From positions 85,991,055 to 86,055,054 of the forward strand of contig CM060691.1 in the NCBI GenBank assembly GCA_030686995.1: a DNA stretch of 64,000 nucleotides. The letters run 5' to 3'. How positions within the stretch are numbered: the stretch's first letter is position 1; each line of letters starts with the position of its first letter. The notes beneath the pieces were generated by a model. That model was not told the origin of the DNA and did not search any database. It was given only the letters and a program-made list of their open reading frames with translations. Shown here piece by piece: positions 22,987-33,959 of this stretch. The position numbers and the translations under genes were made by a program. The DNA is from Artemisia argyi. Taxonomy: Eukaryota > Streptophyta > Magnoliopsida > Asterales > Asteraceae.

Positions 22987-25170
22987 GTCTCTACCCCTTA
23001 TGGGAACTTCGTCCCGAAGTTCTATGTGTGTTATATGTTGGAGTGGTGTCGATGAAGAGGTGTGATTACTTATGAGTACTAGAGTCTGGGATTACCAGTG
23101 ATGTAGTTTGATTTGTCTCAGAATACGGTGTGTCAATAGAGATTGATAACATAGTTGAATATCAGTAGAGATCCATATAATAGTCGAATATCAAAGGAAA
23201 TTGATATAGCAGTCGAATATTAATAGAAATTGATATAGTAGTTGCAATCATAGCCTAGTAGATAATCTGTTGTTGTACCTAGTGTTTATTGACTTTATAC
23301 TTATGTTATTTCGGATACAAATAAGCACACTTGTTTATAATTCTTTATTTACATAGAGAGGCATCCCAAACAATGTAAATAGGGGAATATAAACTTATGG
23401 TTCAGTGGTTTACAATTTCTTTATTTAAATGAAAAGGCATCCCAATCCATTCAAATAATTATAAATCATCCTACTTAAGAATTTCCAATACAACATTCAT
23501 ACTTAGCCGGTGAGTTACAAGGTAGTGTATTACGAGATGATACTGGTGTCCAAAAGTACAAGATGAATATTCAATCTTGTAAAGCTGATGAGGGTGCTTG
23601 TGGTGTAAGTAAGGATGATTTGAGTTTTAAAAGTGCATCAAGATCTGTTAATGAGCTTGTGGTTGCAACGGTTGTGAAGATAATGATGTTATATGTTGAT
23701 GAACAAAAGTGTGTAGTGTATGCTTAACATTAATATTACGTATAGATGTTGAGTTTGCTTTGAAAATCTTAAGAGATTTTAAAGGTTTATGACGGAATGG
23801 TATTCTTAGGACCTAAACAGGATAGTACTTCTACGGGATGAAGAGAAGAATTGATAACTACCCAAGATAGTAGTTCGGATTATCTTATAAATGAAAACTT
23901 TCAAGAATGAAATTAGATAATACAAATAAGGTGTTAAGATCTTGCTGAGTAGTAAGACACTATCGTGTCTCTAGATCGTTTTAAAGTATTCTGGTGGTTT
24001 ATTGAGTTCAAGTAGGAAATTAATCTGAACATAACCCTAGTACCACTATTCTCAGTATTTGAAAATTTTAAGTCGAACATAGTTAGTCAGACTATGTTTC
24101 ACTGTCCCTAGGTTAAATATAGGTGACTAGTCTATATTTAGCCGAGGTTCGATAAAATTTTCAAATACCTAAATTAGGCATACTTGTGATATGTCCGTTG
24201 CTTTTGGGAAACTGTCCACTAAACAAAGGCGATGTCAAACAATTCAGTTGCAAGTCCCGCCCATACAAGACTTGTAACCTATGTTTTCACATTCCATTGC
24301 ATAGAAGATAGTACGGGTAGATACGTGTGGAAAGGAAGTTTTAAGTAATTCTAAAATAGTCCATACTTGGCCAGGATCACGAACTTTTAACAATGAAGGT
24401 TTCAGAAGAAAACTTTGATGAATGTAGAGAAACTTCAGCTTTTGTAGATGATGGATTAGTTTGTCCTTTAGAAATCTCATATTTCTATTTGGAAATCGAT
24501 AGATTGTGATGGGTTTTTGATATCATATGAAATGATATTGATGAGGTGATGGAATAATTCCAGAGACCATTGCGCAAATCACAATGTCTCGGAAGTAGAT
24601 TAGACCATTGTGTAATTCACAATGTCTGGGAAGTAGGTTAGACCATTGTGTGACTCAAAACATTTGAGAAATGATTAAGACCATTGTATCATACAATGTC
24701 CGGGAAATAGAAAAGACCATTGTAATTAGTTACAATGTCTTGAATATAAAATGTTGGAGTAGGAACATGATTGGGAGAATGTGGTTGTGTTGAAATGCCC
24801 TAGAATAGGCATGTGCGTATATGTTTAGTCCATTATTTAGATAAAATGATTAAAAATAAATTGAGTGTATATATCAATATACTAATATGTTTATGTAGCA
24901 TAAAATGCTTACGGGGAAATGCTCAATTATGTAAGGGTACATATATCAATATGCAATTATGTTTGTGTAGCATATAAATGTTTATGGGGAAATGCTCAAA
25001 ATATAAAAAGGGGTATATATCAATATGTTAACATGTTTGTGTAGTATAAAATGCTTAATAAGTCCACAATCGTCTGGAGGATGGAAGGCACGAAGAGCGG
25101 AAGGCTATAAAATATTTTTTCTTGTAAGTGTGGTTATAGTTTAGGTCTCAATTAGACCCGTTTCTCTATA
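22987..25170. other. Non-coding interior of element G, built partly from tandem repeats
   Basis: Three repeat blocks can be read. 23132-23244: about four ~37-bp units of the form ATAGAAATTGATATAGTAGT. 24563-24740: five ~45-50-bp units, each with GACCATTGTG and CACAATGTC facing each other. 24867-25060: three ~78-bp units around ATATATCAATATG. Between them are two copies of AGGCATCCCAA-containing DNA (23335-23460). No ORF above ~80 codons has a domain. Confidence 0.75.
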
Positions 25171-25188
25171 ACCATGGCTCTGATACCA
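25171..25188 (-). other. Primer-binding site of element G
   Basis: Minus strand reads TGGTATCAGAGCCATGG, three bases inside the right LTR, complementary to initiator Met tRNA. Confidence 0.9.
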
Positions 25189-25191
25189 ATC

Positions 25192-28100
25192 TGTAACACC
25201 CCCAATTCAATGATGCAGCGGAATTCAAACTGGGTGTTACTCGAAGGCACAATAGTCACAATGATAGAAAACGAACTCTAATTGAGTCATTTTAAAAGAT
25301 TTATCATTCAAATTATATAAATATCAGAGATTACAAAATGAGGTCCTAGATGGTTCCATGTTTACAAATTATATTAAATGAGTTTTTGAATGATAATAAA
25401 ATTTATAGCCCTCTTGAATATCCGTGCCCTTCCGTGCCATCCTTGATCATCATGGACCTGAAATACATGCTTAAGAGGTCAACACAAAGGTTGAGTGATA
25501 TGCATAGAGTTTGTTTAATGGTTGAACACAATATGTTAGTAGTATGAGTTAATTAGACTCATGCTCATGGTTGGAAAACAAAACAGTTATTATTATCACA
25601 CTAAGCTTATGACACCAAAACGTTAACGTGTACCAGTATCAATCGGCGGAGTTATCCTGGTAGGTACTTTGCCGTCATACCTATGTTTCAAATATTAATG
25701 CATTTGTTTGAACTTAGTCAACACAAATGGGATTCGTCAATCCCAATAGGCCTATTCACAATATTCGCGCTCACTCGCAAGTAACCCTCGCAAGTGATTA
25801 AATGGTTCATAATAAGGGATCTTGGATTGGCAAGGATGGTACTTAGTGATAATAAAACAATCAGGCAAGCATACAATTGAAAATAATTGTGTTCGGTTGA
25901 AAAATAATAGCATGTATTCCCCCCAAGGGTTTGTAAAACAATTAAGTAATGGAAAGTGGGGCTATGAACTAACCGTGAGTTGGATGATGTATAATGAGAA
26001 TGATGGATATGCCGTGAGAACTTCTACGAGCAACCTAGAATAATTGTTGCAATTTAGGATTGGAGTAAAGAATCTGAAGAATTGCCTATATATGTCTTGC
26101 ATTTAGTCCATGATGTAGTACTTAGTATAGTGTAAGTCTTTGAACAAAAATGGTTTATGAAACATGTATAGTTTGTATATCGCTTACTACCATTCGGGCC
26201 GACATAATTCAGAGGCCATGTAGTAAACGTTCGAGGAGCCAGGACACTTTAATTCGTAAATCCACAACTCATCTTGACGGTTTACTTTAATGAACCCCTC
26301 ACATGAAGCTCCCTAGTGTTGTAGTATTTGATAAAAATATATAAGTTTTGATCTGAAAAGTTACATGTCTAATATTTGAATAAACTTAGGAAAGTTTACT
26401 TTTGGATGAAGATTGTTATTACAATGAGTCTCATGGTTATTTTGATGGAGTAGATCCAAATTGGATATTTATATTGCCATTAACTCTTTAGCTCATGTTT
26501 TCGCCTAGGTAAGTTTATATGGTCTTTAGTCATGGCCTTGCCGTGACTTTGGTCATTGTTCCATGGTCTTGAGACTCAACCTTGGCCTTAGCCATGGTTG
26601 TGGTCTTGGTTTTAGGTCATTAGACCTCTTGGTTTCAATTAATCATAACTATTATATAGTCACTTGGGTATTAAAAATAGGCTGTTAAGAATTTGAAGAA
26701 AAATATCACTCGAAAAGCGTTTTCAGGGCTCGAGCTTCTTTAGTACTAAACGAAAATGTCGTTCCGGACAAATTTCGTGTTTTAACTTTTTGATGAATCA
26801 GACCAGAAGTACCACTTTCAAAAAGGTCAGAATGCTAACAGGTTGTGTTTGGCAGTTTCGGCGTTTTGGTTTCGCTAACTTCTTATGGCCATAACTTTTG
26901 ACTCGTGTACTCGTTTTAGGTGGTTCAAATTGCTATGTTTTCCTTGTTAAGTACTCTTTAACAGTAGGTAAGTTTCCAATATCATAGTTATACTATTTTG
27001 GTCGTGGTTGTCCATAAAAGTCACTAGTTTTCTTGTTATCTTAACATAAGTTAACATATATACACCATAACTTGTTTTACCAATTTTTATAGATCATGAA
27101 CATAATAAAAAGACAATATATAGTATGAATGACATATAAATAGCATGAAAATGATATTTAACAAGAAAGTATATTAGGGTTTGCTTACAACTTTGGGCTT
27201 TTTAATAGAAAGGAAGTTAAGAAACAGGATTAGGACTTTGATTGAACTAGGATCTCTAGCTTCCAACTTCTCTAATCTCTTGACACCAACTTGAGACTAC
27301 TTGAGAAGGCACTTGAAGTCTCTACAAGACACTTCTTTTGTGGATGGAAGATCACCAAAGGATGGAAGAGACAAGGACTTTGGATCAATCAAAGCTTTAC
27401 AAGAGATTTGGAATTGATATATGACTTGTTTTCTTGTATAATACTTGAAGTAGAAGATCAAAGAAGTGTATGTTTGTTTTTTTGATGTTATGAACGAATC
27501 CAAAGAGGGGGGAGGGTATTTATAGTGTCTTGAGGAGGTGCAAGGTTTAGTTAAGTGAATACTTGGTTGATTTTAGATCATAAGACTTTCTATGGCTTAA
27601 AATGATACACATGAATGCATACTTGGTTGTTCTTTGACCATATACTTTCTAAGGCTCTCACCAATCCACCTATGCCATGTTATACACGTTCATATACAAT
27701 GGGGAAGGACTAGGTGGATGAATCTTGGCCTTATATAAGTTACGGAGTGAGTTTTGGTCCCGTTAATCGCTAACGGTAAGTCGTTAAGTAATGTAACTTA
27801 AAATCGGGTATCCTAAAAATATGAAACTAATAAAAATGTTAGAACTTATTAATATAACCTATCTTAGCATATTTAATGAGTGACAAGTTCTATCGGGTTG
27901 CTTAAACGCTGTTAAAACTGGAAACACGGGTCTAAAACGCGTAATTCGCGTAAAACGCTGAACTAGAAAACGTAAAATTCCAAAACTTTTGGAATTGTCG
28001 TAAAATGAGAGAAAATTATATTTCTATTGTTTATAGTGTTTTATGGACATATCGGGATGCTGGAATGACGTTTAAACCTAAAAGTAAATCTCGGACACGG

Positions 28101-28291
28101 TTTCGTGATTTTTGCAGAAATGATCCGACGAGTGTCAAACTCTCGGATTATCATTAAAATAGTTTAACTTACGAGAATATGAAATAAAAATTTCGGGAGT
28201 GAATAGTGAAAGTGAATAGTAATAATGAATAGTAAAAATGAATAGTAAAATTTCAGGATTAGAAATTAACTTGAAAATGAGAATTATTACA
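25192..28291 (-). repeat. 5' LTR of element G, 3100 bp
   Basis: Same length as its partner at 19887-22986, bounded by TGTAAC and ATTACA (one terminal base changed), followed by target duplication TCACT. Confidence 0.93.
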
Positions 28292-28965
28292 TCACTGTTG
28301 CCTACAATGTTGACAGTTTACTGCGTGGATTTTAGTCATTCTTTATGCTTCACCTAAATATCCATTTGGGCCACTAATTATTGCTATATCAATTATGGCC
28401 ATTATATATAGGTAGACACCCTTATTGATAGCCATAAGGAAATGCCATGTTATTAGTTACTCACACCAAAGGATATACAACATACCTATTTGCAACAATC
28501 GTCTTCAGAGTCCCTGCATGTTGGCACCGTTACACACTATCAACATACTACAGTTTGAAAAGATTAAGACTCTTTTCCAAGACATGGGCTATAAAAAACA
28601 TAGCAAGTAATTATCACTAAATTATTTTTCGTGTTTAAATTTTTAAAAAACATACTGACATGGTACGAACCATGGTTATTCTGATGAATAACATGTGTGT
28701 TTACCACTAAATCAACCAGTTTTTTTGAAATATATGTTGCAAAGTATAATCTATAAATTTCTACAATTATAATCTACATCCTAATAGAAACGTGTACGTG
28801 TAGATTTTGTAAATTTAGAGTGGGTTAACTTTGATTTATATTTTAAACGTTATCTTATAAAAGATTTGAGGTTTTTCCTAAAAATAATAATAGGATAACT
28901 TTGGTATATATTCACTGTGATCTTAACCATTTTCTTAAATTTTAACCTAATGTGACACTATATAT

Positions 28966-28973
<8 letters not shown>

Positions 28974-29022
<49 letters not shown>
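28974..29022. repeat. TA dinucleotide microsatellite
   Basis: Uninterrupted TA repeats of about 48 bases, flanked by TACATACA and TACACACA. Confidence 0.9.
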
Positions 29023-29031
<9 letters not shown>

Positions 29032-29814
29032 CGTTATTCAATGAGGTATAGCATAATTACAAGTTGATTGAATATAAACAAAACATATAGCAATATGCAG
29101 CTGCAAAGATTCTCACAGAGGCTTTCAAAAGCAAAGCAAAATAATTCTTTTGAGAAGCATCATCAGGAAAAAAGAACGTCTAGGCCAATGAGCAATTAGA
29201 AGAAAAACTGTATGGACTAATGGTTATGCAGGTCAATACTTTTCCCACACAGTTAGACGGGTAATGTTTTAATATCACCAATCATCATCAATGTCATAAT
29301 TACTATGATCACATCTATGCATAGTTGAGATCAAAAAAATCAGATACTTTTGCTTCATATATTGATCTTTCGATGTATACTCCCCTGCTACTGTTTTTTC
29401 AACTGTAAAACTGCCAAACAAATAGAGCGTGTACTATATAAAGCTGCATTTTAGATGTATATATGTTATTTAATAGTTTACATGGCCTGATATTTATCGT
29501 AGGAATGTGTACAGAGAATGAAGTCTGGGTTGTCTCCTTCAACATGGTTAGTTACTACCACTTTCATTCCCTCTTCATTGTAATGCTTAGCATACTTGCG
29601 CAACTAAACTTAAATTTATCACAATAGCACTATGTAAAGTTACTCATTGTAGTCAACTACAATGTTCTGCATAACTTTGCATTTTCAAACCAATTCAGTT
29701 TGTCACTATTGACACATTGTTTTAGTTACCTAATAACATGTTCTAGCCCTTACCATTATTGAAGAGATTATAAGAGAATCATTAAAAATAATTTTTCTTT
29801 TTTAAATTGAACAG

Positions 29815-29921
29815 GTATTGGAGACACTAAAATGAAATTATTTGACCAAATTATGGCTCGGGGACACTATACAGAACGAGCTGCAGGTGCGATTGTGCTA
29901 ACAATAGTGGAAGTTGTTCAG
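29815..29921 (+). pseudogene. Calcium-dependent protein kinase (CDPK) exon fragment
   Basis: Between an acceptor (AATTGAACAG) and a donor (CAG/GTAATT) the frame reads MKLFDQIMARGHYTERAAGA then IVLTIVEVVQ. ELFDRIxARGHYTERAAAA...TIVEVVQ is a hallmark of CDPK catalytic domains, just before the HRDLKPEN loop. The donor position after VVQ fits the first intron of many CDPK genes as I recall them. The glycine-rich loop, catalytic loop and EF hands are absent. A 19-bp piece containing the exon end (ACAATAGTGGAAGTTGTTC) is repeated 45 bp downstream at 29946-29964. Confidence 0.82.
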
Positions 29922-30627
29922 GTAATTACTAATAAGTTTTATTCTACAATAGTGGAAGTTGTTCTACATATCCTTTTTCGTTATGTTAAATCAAAACACC
30001 AATTGTTGATCCCCCGAAATAGTGTTTACATTAATAATTGGTCACAACAGTTCTTTAACCTCTTCTTCCTGCATGCATCCTTTCATTTTTACACACATGT
30101 ATAACTTTCCTCTTCCTAAATAAATATTAGCTTCCTGCTCACACATAAACACAAGTTGTGTACTTTGCTAGGGCTTAAGCTTGCTGTAAGTATTTTAACC
30201 GAATGTGAGAATCAAATGTGTAATAATCGGACCGGTCTAATGGTGGTAACTCTATTTTTAGACTAAGAACTGAGGCTCCAACACTGAAGACACGCATAAA
30301 GAAGCGTAAGCTGAACCATTTTTAGCTACCGGCTTACTTTTGTAGTACGGGCAAGTTTACAATCGGTTCAGTTTCAACCACTGAACAACCAATTGTGCCT
30401 CCTATAACTTTAGGTATAGGTATATAAGCATTTCGTATGTGTGTTACAAGAACTCTGAAATCATAATTAGCGGTTTAACGCATTATTTATCCATAGTACT
30501 TCGAGAAAATTGGCAAAAAAGTATTTGGTGATAAAGATAACCCCAAATTGTATTAACCCCATTACAGTGTTTACCCAAATTACCTACCCATCCATCTTGC
30601 CAGCTTTACTACATATACCGGGGCTTA

Positions 30628-31107
30628 TGTTGGGAATTCTGCTAAGAGAGAATTCTGCTGAAGAATCTGCTGATGGTTTCTACTGAAGACACAGATTCTG
30701 CTTATAGTTTAGTTTCTGCTGAAGTCTAGTTTCAGCATTAGTTGTTTCTGCGGATATAGTTTTTCCGTGTTTTATGTAATGTAGTTAGGATATGCATGAG
30801 TTTATTTAGGAAGTGATAATGCATATCTTTTAGAAGTTTTAGAATATACGTTTCTTGGGAAACGGTTTAGGGTTCCTTGTGTATAAAAGGAACACACGAT
30901 TATGTATTGAGTTACGTTTAAAAAAAACACTTTTATATTTTATAAAAGATCCATAGAGGATCAATTGTTCTTAGTATTAAAACTTGTGTTTGTTTCCGCT
31001 TTAAAATACAAGTTACAGAGATTGTCTATTGGTGTGTTGGTGATTACATTAACATAACTAACGATTCTAGAGTGCTCAGAAGATCTATCAAGGTCTTAGT
31101 TTCAACA
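30628..31107 (+). repeat. 5' LTR of element B, 480 bp
   Basis: Bounded by TGTTGG and TTCAACA, followed two bases later by the primer-binding site. Its first 120 bp carry several TTCTGCTGAAG-like units (30637-30745). A TATA-like TGTATAAAAGG near 30880 is a plausible promoter box. Confidence 0.88.
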
Positions 31108-31109
31108 AG

Positions 31110-31121
31110 TGGTATCAGAGC
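31110..31121 (+). other. Primer-binding site of element B
   Basis: TGGTATCAGAGC, complementary to initiator Met tRNA, two bases after the LTR end. Confidence 0.93.
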
Positions 31122-31191
31122 CTCGGGAGAGTCTCTGTGATACTGAGAAACACAAATCTTACACCATCAAAATCCAAACCAATCAAGGAAA

Positions 31192-33930
31192 ATGCCTGGA
31201 TCAGACGATGAAGTTGATACAACCCAGAACCTAAACATCACTTCTCTCCAACAACTCAACCTCTCCAACAGTAATGCTAAATTCCCATACTTGAAGAATG
31301 CTGAAGACTATGATTTGCGGTCCATGAAGATGCAAAACTGGATCACAAACATTGACTGAAATCTTTAGGAGGTTGTCCGAAAGGGGAACAGCCTGAAGAA
31401 GCATGTTAAAGATGCTGATGGGATAGTTACAATTGTAGGTCCCAAAACTGCTGAAGAGGTTCTAGCCGTGCAAAGGGAGAATAAAGTAAGAACAATTCTG
31501 CTCCAAGCTATACCAGATGACCACATGGGTGACTTTCACTTCATGGAGGATGCCAAGGACATTTGGATGGCAATAAAGGCTAGATTTGGTGGGAATGATG
31601 AATCAAGAAGGTTGAAGAAGTCAATGCTGAAGCAGCAGTTTCAAGAGTTTCAGATATCTGAGAAAGAAGGAATCCACAAAGGCTATGACAGCTTCCACCA
31701 GATCTTAAGTCAACTTAATCAGCTGAAGGCTAGACCAGATAATGAGGACTGCAATGCTAAGTTTCTGAGATCTTTGCCACCATCTTGGTTGCAAGTCAGC
31801 ATTGCTCTCAAGACCAAGGGTGGATTGGACATGATCTCCTTTGATGACCTCTACAATAAGCTTAAATCACTTGAGCCTGATGTTAGAAGTCCCATTCGTC
31901 CATCCACTCACTCAGCCTTTGTTAGCACCACTACAAAACCTGTGCATCATGCCTCAAGTTCTTACACCTCAGGAGCATCTTCTCAAACCCAAACTAAATC
32001 AGCTCCTAAATCAAAATCCAATAGTGTAATGGATGACATTGTTCATTCATTTGTGGCTGAATATGAACATCAGTAGTTTCTTGCTTATGAGGATTTTGAA
32101 CAGGTGGATCCATTGGAGATGGAGGAGATGCACTTGAAATGGCAGCTAGCAATGATTTCTATGAACATCAAAAGGTTTGAGACTAAGTCTGGGAGAAAGT
32201 TTGGTTTTAATGGAAGAGATGCAGCAAGGTTTGACAGAAGGAAGGTTAAATGCTACACTTGTGGTCAACAGAGCCATTTTTCAAGAGAATGCAAGGAAAG
32301 AAAGTCTGGTGATGAAGTTAGATATGGCTCATATCTATTGGAATCAGGGACTTCTAAGGCTACACCTTCCAAAGCTTTGGTGACTCTGGATCACCAGATT
32401 GATTGGGCTAAACATGAACCTGCTGAAGATGAAGCTTCTACTTCTGAACAAGTGAATTTGCTGGCATACTCACCTTCAGAGGATAAGAAGGAACAAGTTT
32501 CCTTGATGGGCATCTCTCAGGTACACAATTGTGTTTTTGGATGTAGTGTAAGATACAATGAACTCAAACAAGAATATGATGAATTGAAACCTAAGTAAAA
32601 TGAATGTTATATAGAGGTTGAGGCCTATAAAAAGGCTTTAAAAACTTTAGAAAAACAAAAGGTCTGGTTTCAAAAGAATCAAGTTAAATATGATGAAAAG
32701 ATAAGAGTTCTAGAAAGTGATTTAGAATGTGCAAAGATAGATTCAAGACGTACTGAAAAAGAGAAATCTGATATAGAAAAGGAAAAACAAGAATTACAAG
32801 TTAAGTTAGATAAAGAGATAGCTGGTCGTATGAAATGGCAGGAAGGAGCATCAAATTTGAATAAATTGATTGGTGGTCGCCAATCTGTTAGGTCTAGAAA
32901 AGCATTAGGATATGAGAAATACATAGATCCTGAAGAGTTAACTTATCCTGATATGTCTAGTACTTTTTACCCTGAACCAGCCTTAGCATATCAAACACCT
33001 GTAAAATTTGTTAAGGAAGGGGGAATGAATGCTGTCCCTGGACCTATAAGAGGGGAACATATGCCTATAGACCTGTTGACTTTGATGGATCACACCATCT
33101 CTATGGCAAGAAGTCAAGTGACTTGCCAGACCCCATTAATAAATCTACTGACTTTGTCTCTTGTTGTGACAGTGACAAGTCTTCTGATGAAGGGTCTACT
33201 TCATTTGCCAGTTGTGATTCAAGTGAGAAGTCAGACCTGCCCAAGACCACTCCCAAGACCACTCTCAAGACCACACCCAAGACATCACCTAAGACTCCCC
33301 ATAAGCCTGCTAGAGTTACTGCCGATACCAAGACAGTTTCTTCTGAAGACAGTTTTCTAATCTTTGCAAAACAATATTTCTAGTTCTGTTAAAAACAATT
33401 ATTTTAATCATTGTGGTGTGAATACTTTTTCATGTTACGGAACTTCCTTCAGTTTGAATAAATCTTCTAAAAAGAAGAAATGTTTTGTGTGTGGAAGTAA
33501 ATCTCATTTAATTAAGGATTGTACTTTTCATGAGCAAAGAATGGGTGTATGTTTTAGTCAAAGAAAACCTAGGCAAATGTGGAAGAATGTTAATGATATA
33601 CCCTCTTTTATTCCACATCAGCAGAAATCCAATTCTGCTGAACCACATTCTTCATGGAGAAGAACCAGTACTAGACCTTATGTTCGACCCACTAGTTCTT
33701 TCTTTTCTAATGGTTATTGGCCTAGTCACTTTGACTCAATGTATTATGGTGGAGGGTATTGGAATACTGCTGTGAAGCCCTCAGCAGGATGTTCTTGGAA
33801 AAAGAAGGGACCTAATTTGCATTACAGGCCCAAGAACAATGGTGGATCTAAAACATCTACATGGCCTATCTCTAATGATCCACAAGGCAGGCTCAAGTCA
33901 GTAATGACTTGAGTCTCCAATGTGTACTAA
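31192..33930 (+). pseudogene. gag: gag of element B, two CCHC zinc knuckles, broken
   Basis: Start MPGSDDEVDTTQNLN at 31192, 70 bp after the primer-binding site. The Gag core follows (LKNAEDYDLRSMKMQNWI, LLQAIPDDHM, IWMAIKARFGGND, LKQQFQEFQI, FLRSLPPSWLQV). Knuckle 1 is CYTCGQQSHFSREC (near 32260). A long coiled coil (KEKSDIEKEKQELQVKLDKE) leads to a Lys-Thr-Pro repeat (KTTPKTTLKTTPKTSPKTPHK type, 33235-33300) and knuckle 2, CFVCGSKSHLIKDC (near 33490). It ends ...LKSVMT, stop, VSNVY, TAA. Damage: two stops near 31357-31369 where Trp codons are expected, stops near 32074 and 32596, frameshifts near 33065 and 33372, and a TGA at 33910-33912. The layout equals that of gag in element A. Confidence 0.88.
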
Positions 33931-33959
33931 CTTATGTATATTTTTGTTGTTGTTGTAGG
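33928..33959 (+). promoter_or_regulatory. gag stop and 3' splice-acceptor-like junction before pol, element B
   Basis: After the gag TAA (33928-33930) comes a TTTTTGTTGTTGTTGTAG tract and then G, directly before the first pol codons (DHPLKSTEVGIVDSGCS). The tract is a good plant acceptor. Element A has an equivalent at 6947-6925. Confidence 0.4.

Larger units (their letters stand above)
19887..28291 (-). mobile_element. Element G: chromovirus-like (Tekay/Del type) LTR element without genes
   Basis: Two 3100-bp direct repeats flank a 2205-bp interior. Target duplication TCACT is at 19882-19886 and 28292-28296. On the minus strand the primer-binding site TGGTATCAGAGCC follows the right LTR and a polypurine tract (AAGGGGTAGAGAC) precedes the left one. 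The TGTAACACCCC terminus and the CGGGACGAAGTTCCCATAAG sequence before the LTR are familiar from Tekay/Del chromoviruses. There is no gag or pol, so it is a large retrotransposon derivative. LTRs look about 97 percent alike by eye, so it is relatively young and split an older mosaic. Confidence 0.92.
28297..30627. other. Mosaic of host-gene fragments, right half
   Basis: It continues the block that element G split at 19886. It is mostly AT-rich and non-coding, with a long TA microsatellite and one recognisable exon (protein kinase, 29815). A further exon-like bit near 29504-29545 follows CGTAG and precedes GTTAGT but is too short to identify. 29922-30627 shows nothing recognisable. Element B begins at 30628. 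Confidence 0.55.

Noticed and set aside
15767..30627. Defined Helitron ends around the gene-fragment mosaic
   Set aside because: I looked for a 5' TC start and a 3' hairpin with CTRR and found no convincing pair by eye, so I did not annotate a Helitron.
32679..32924. Minus ORF of 81 codons
   Set aside because: Shadow of the coiled-coil part of gag of element B.
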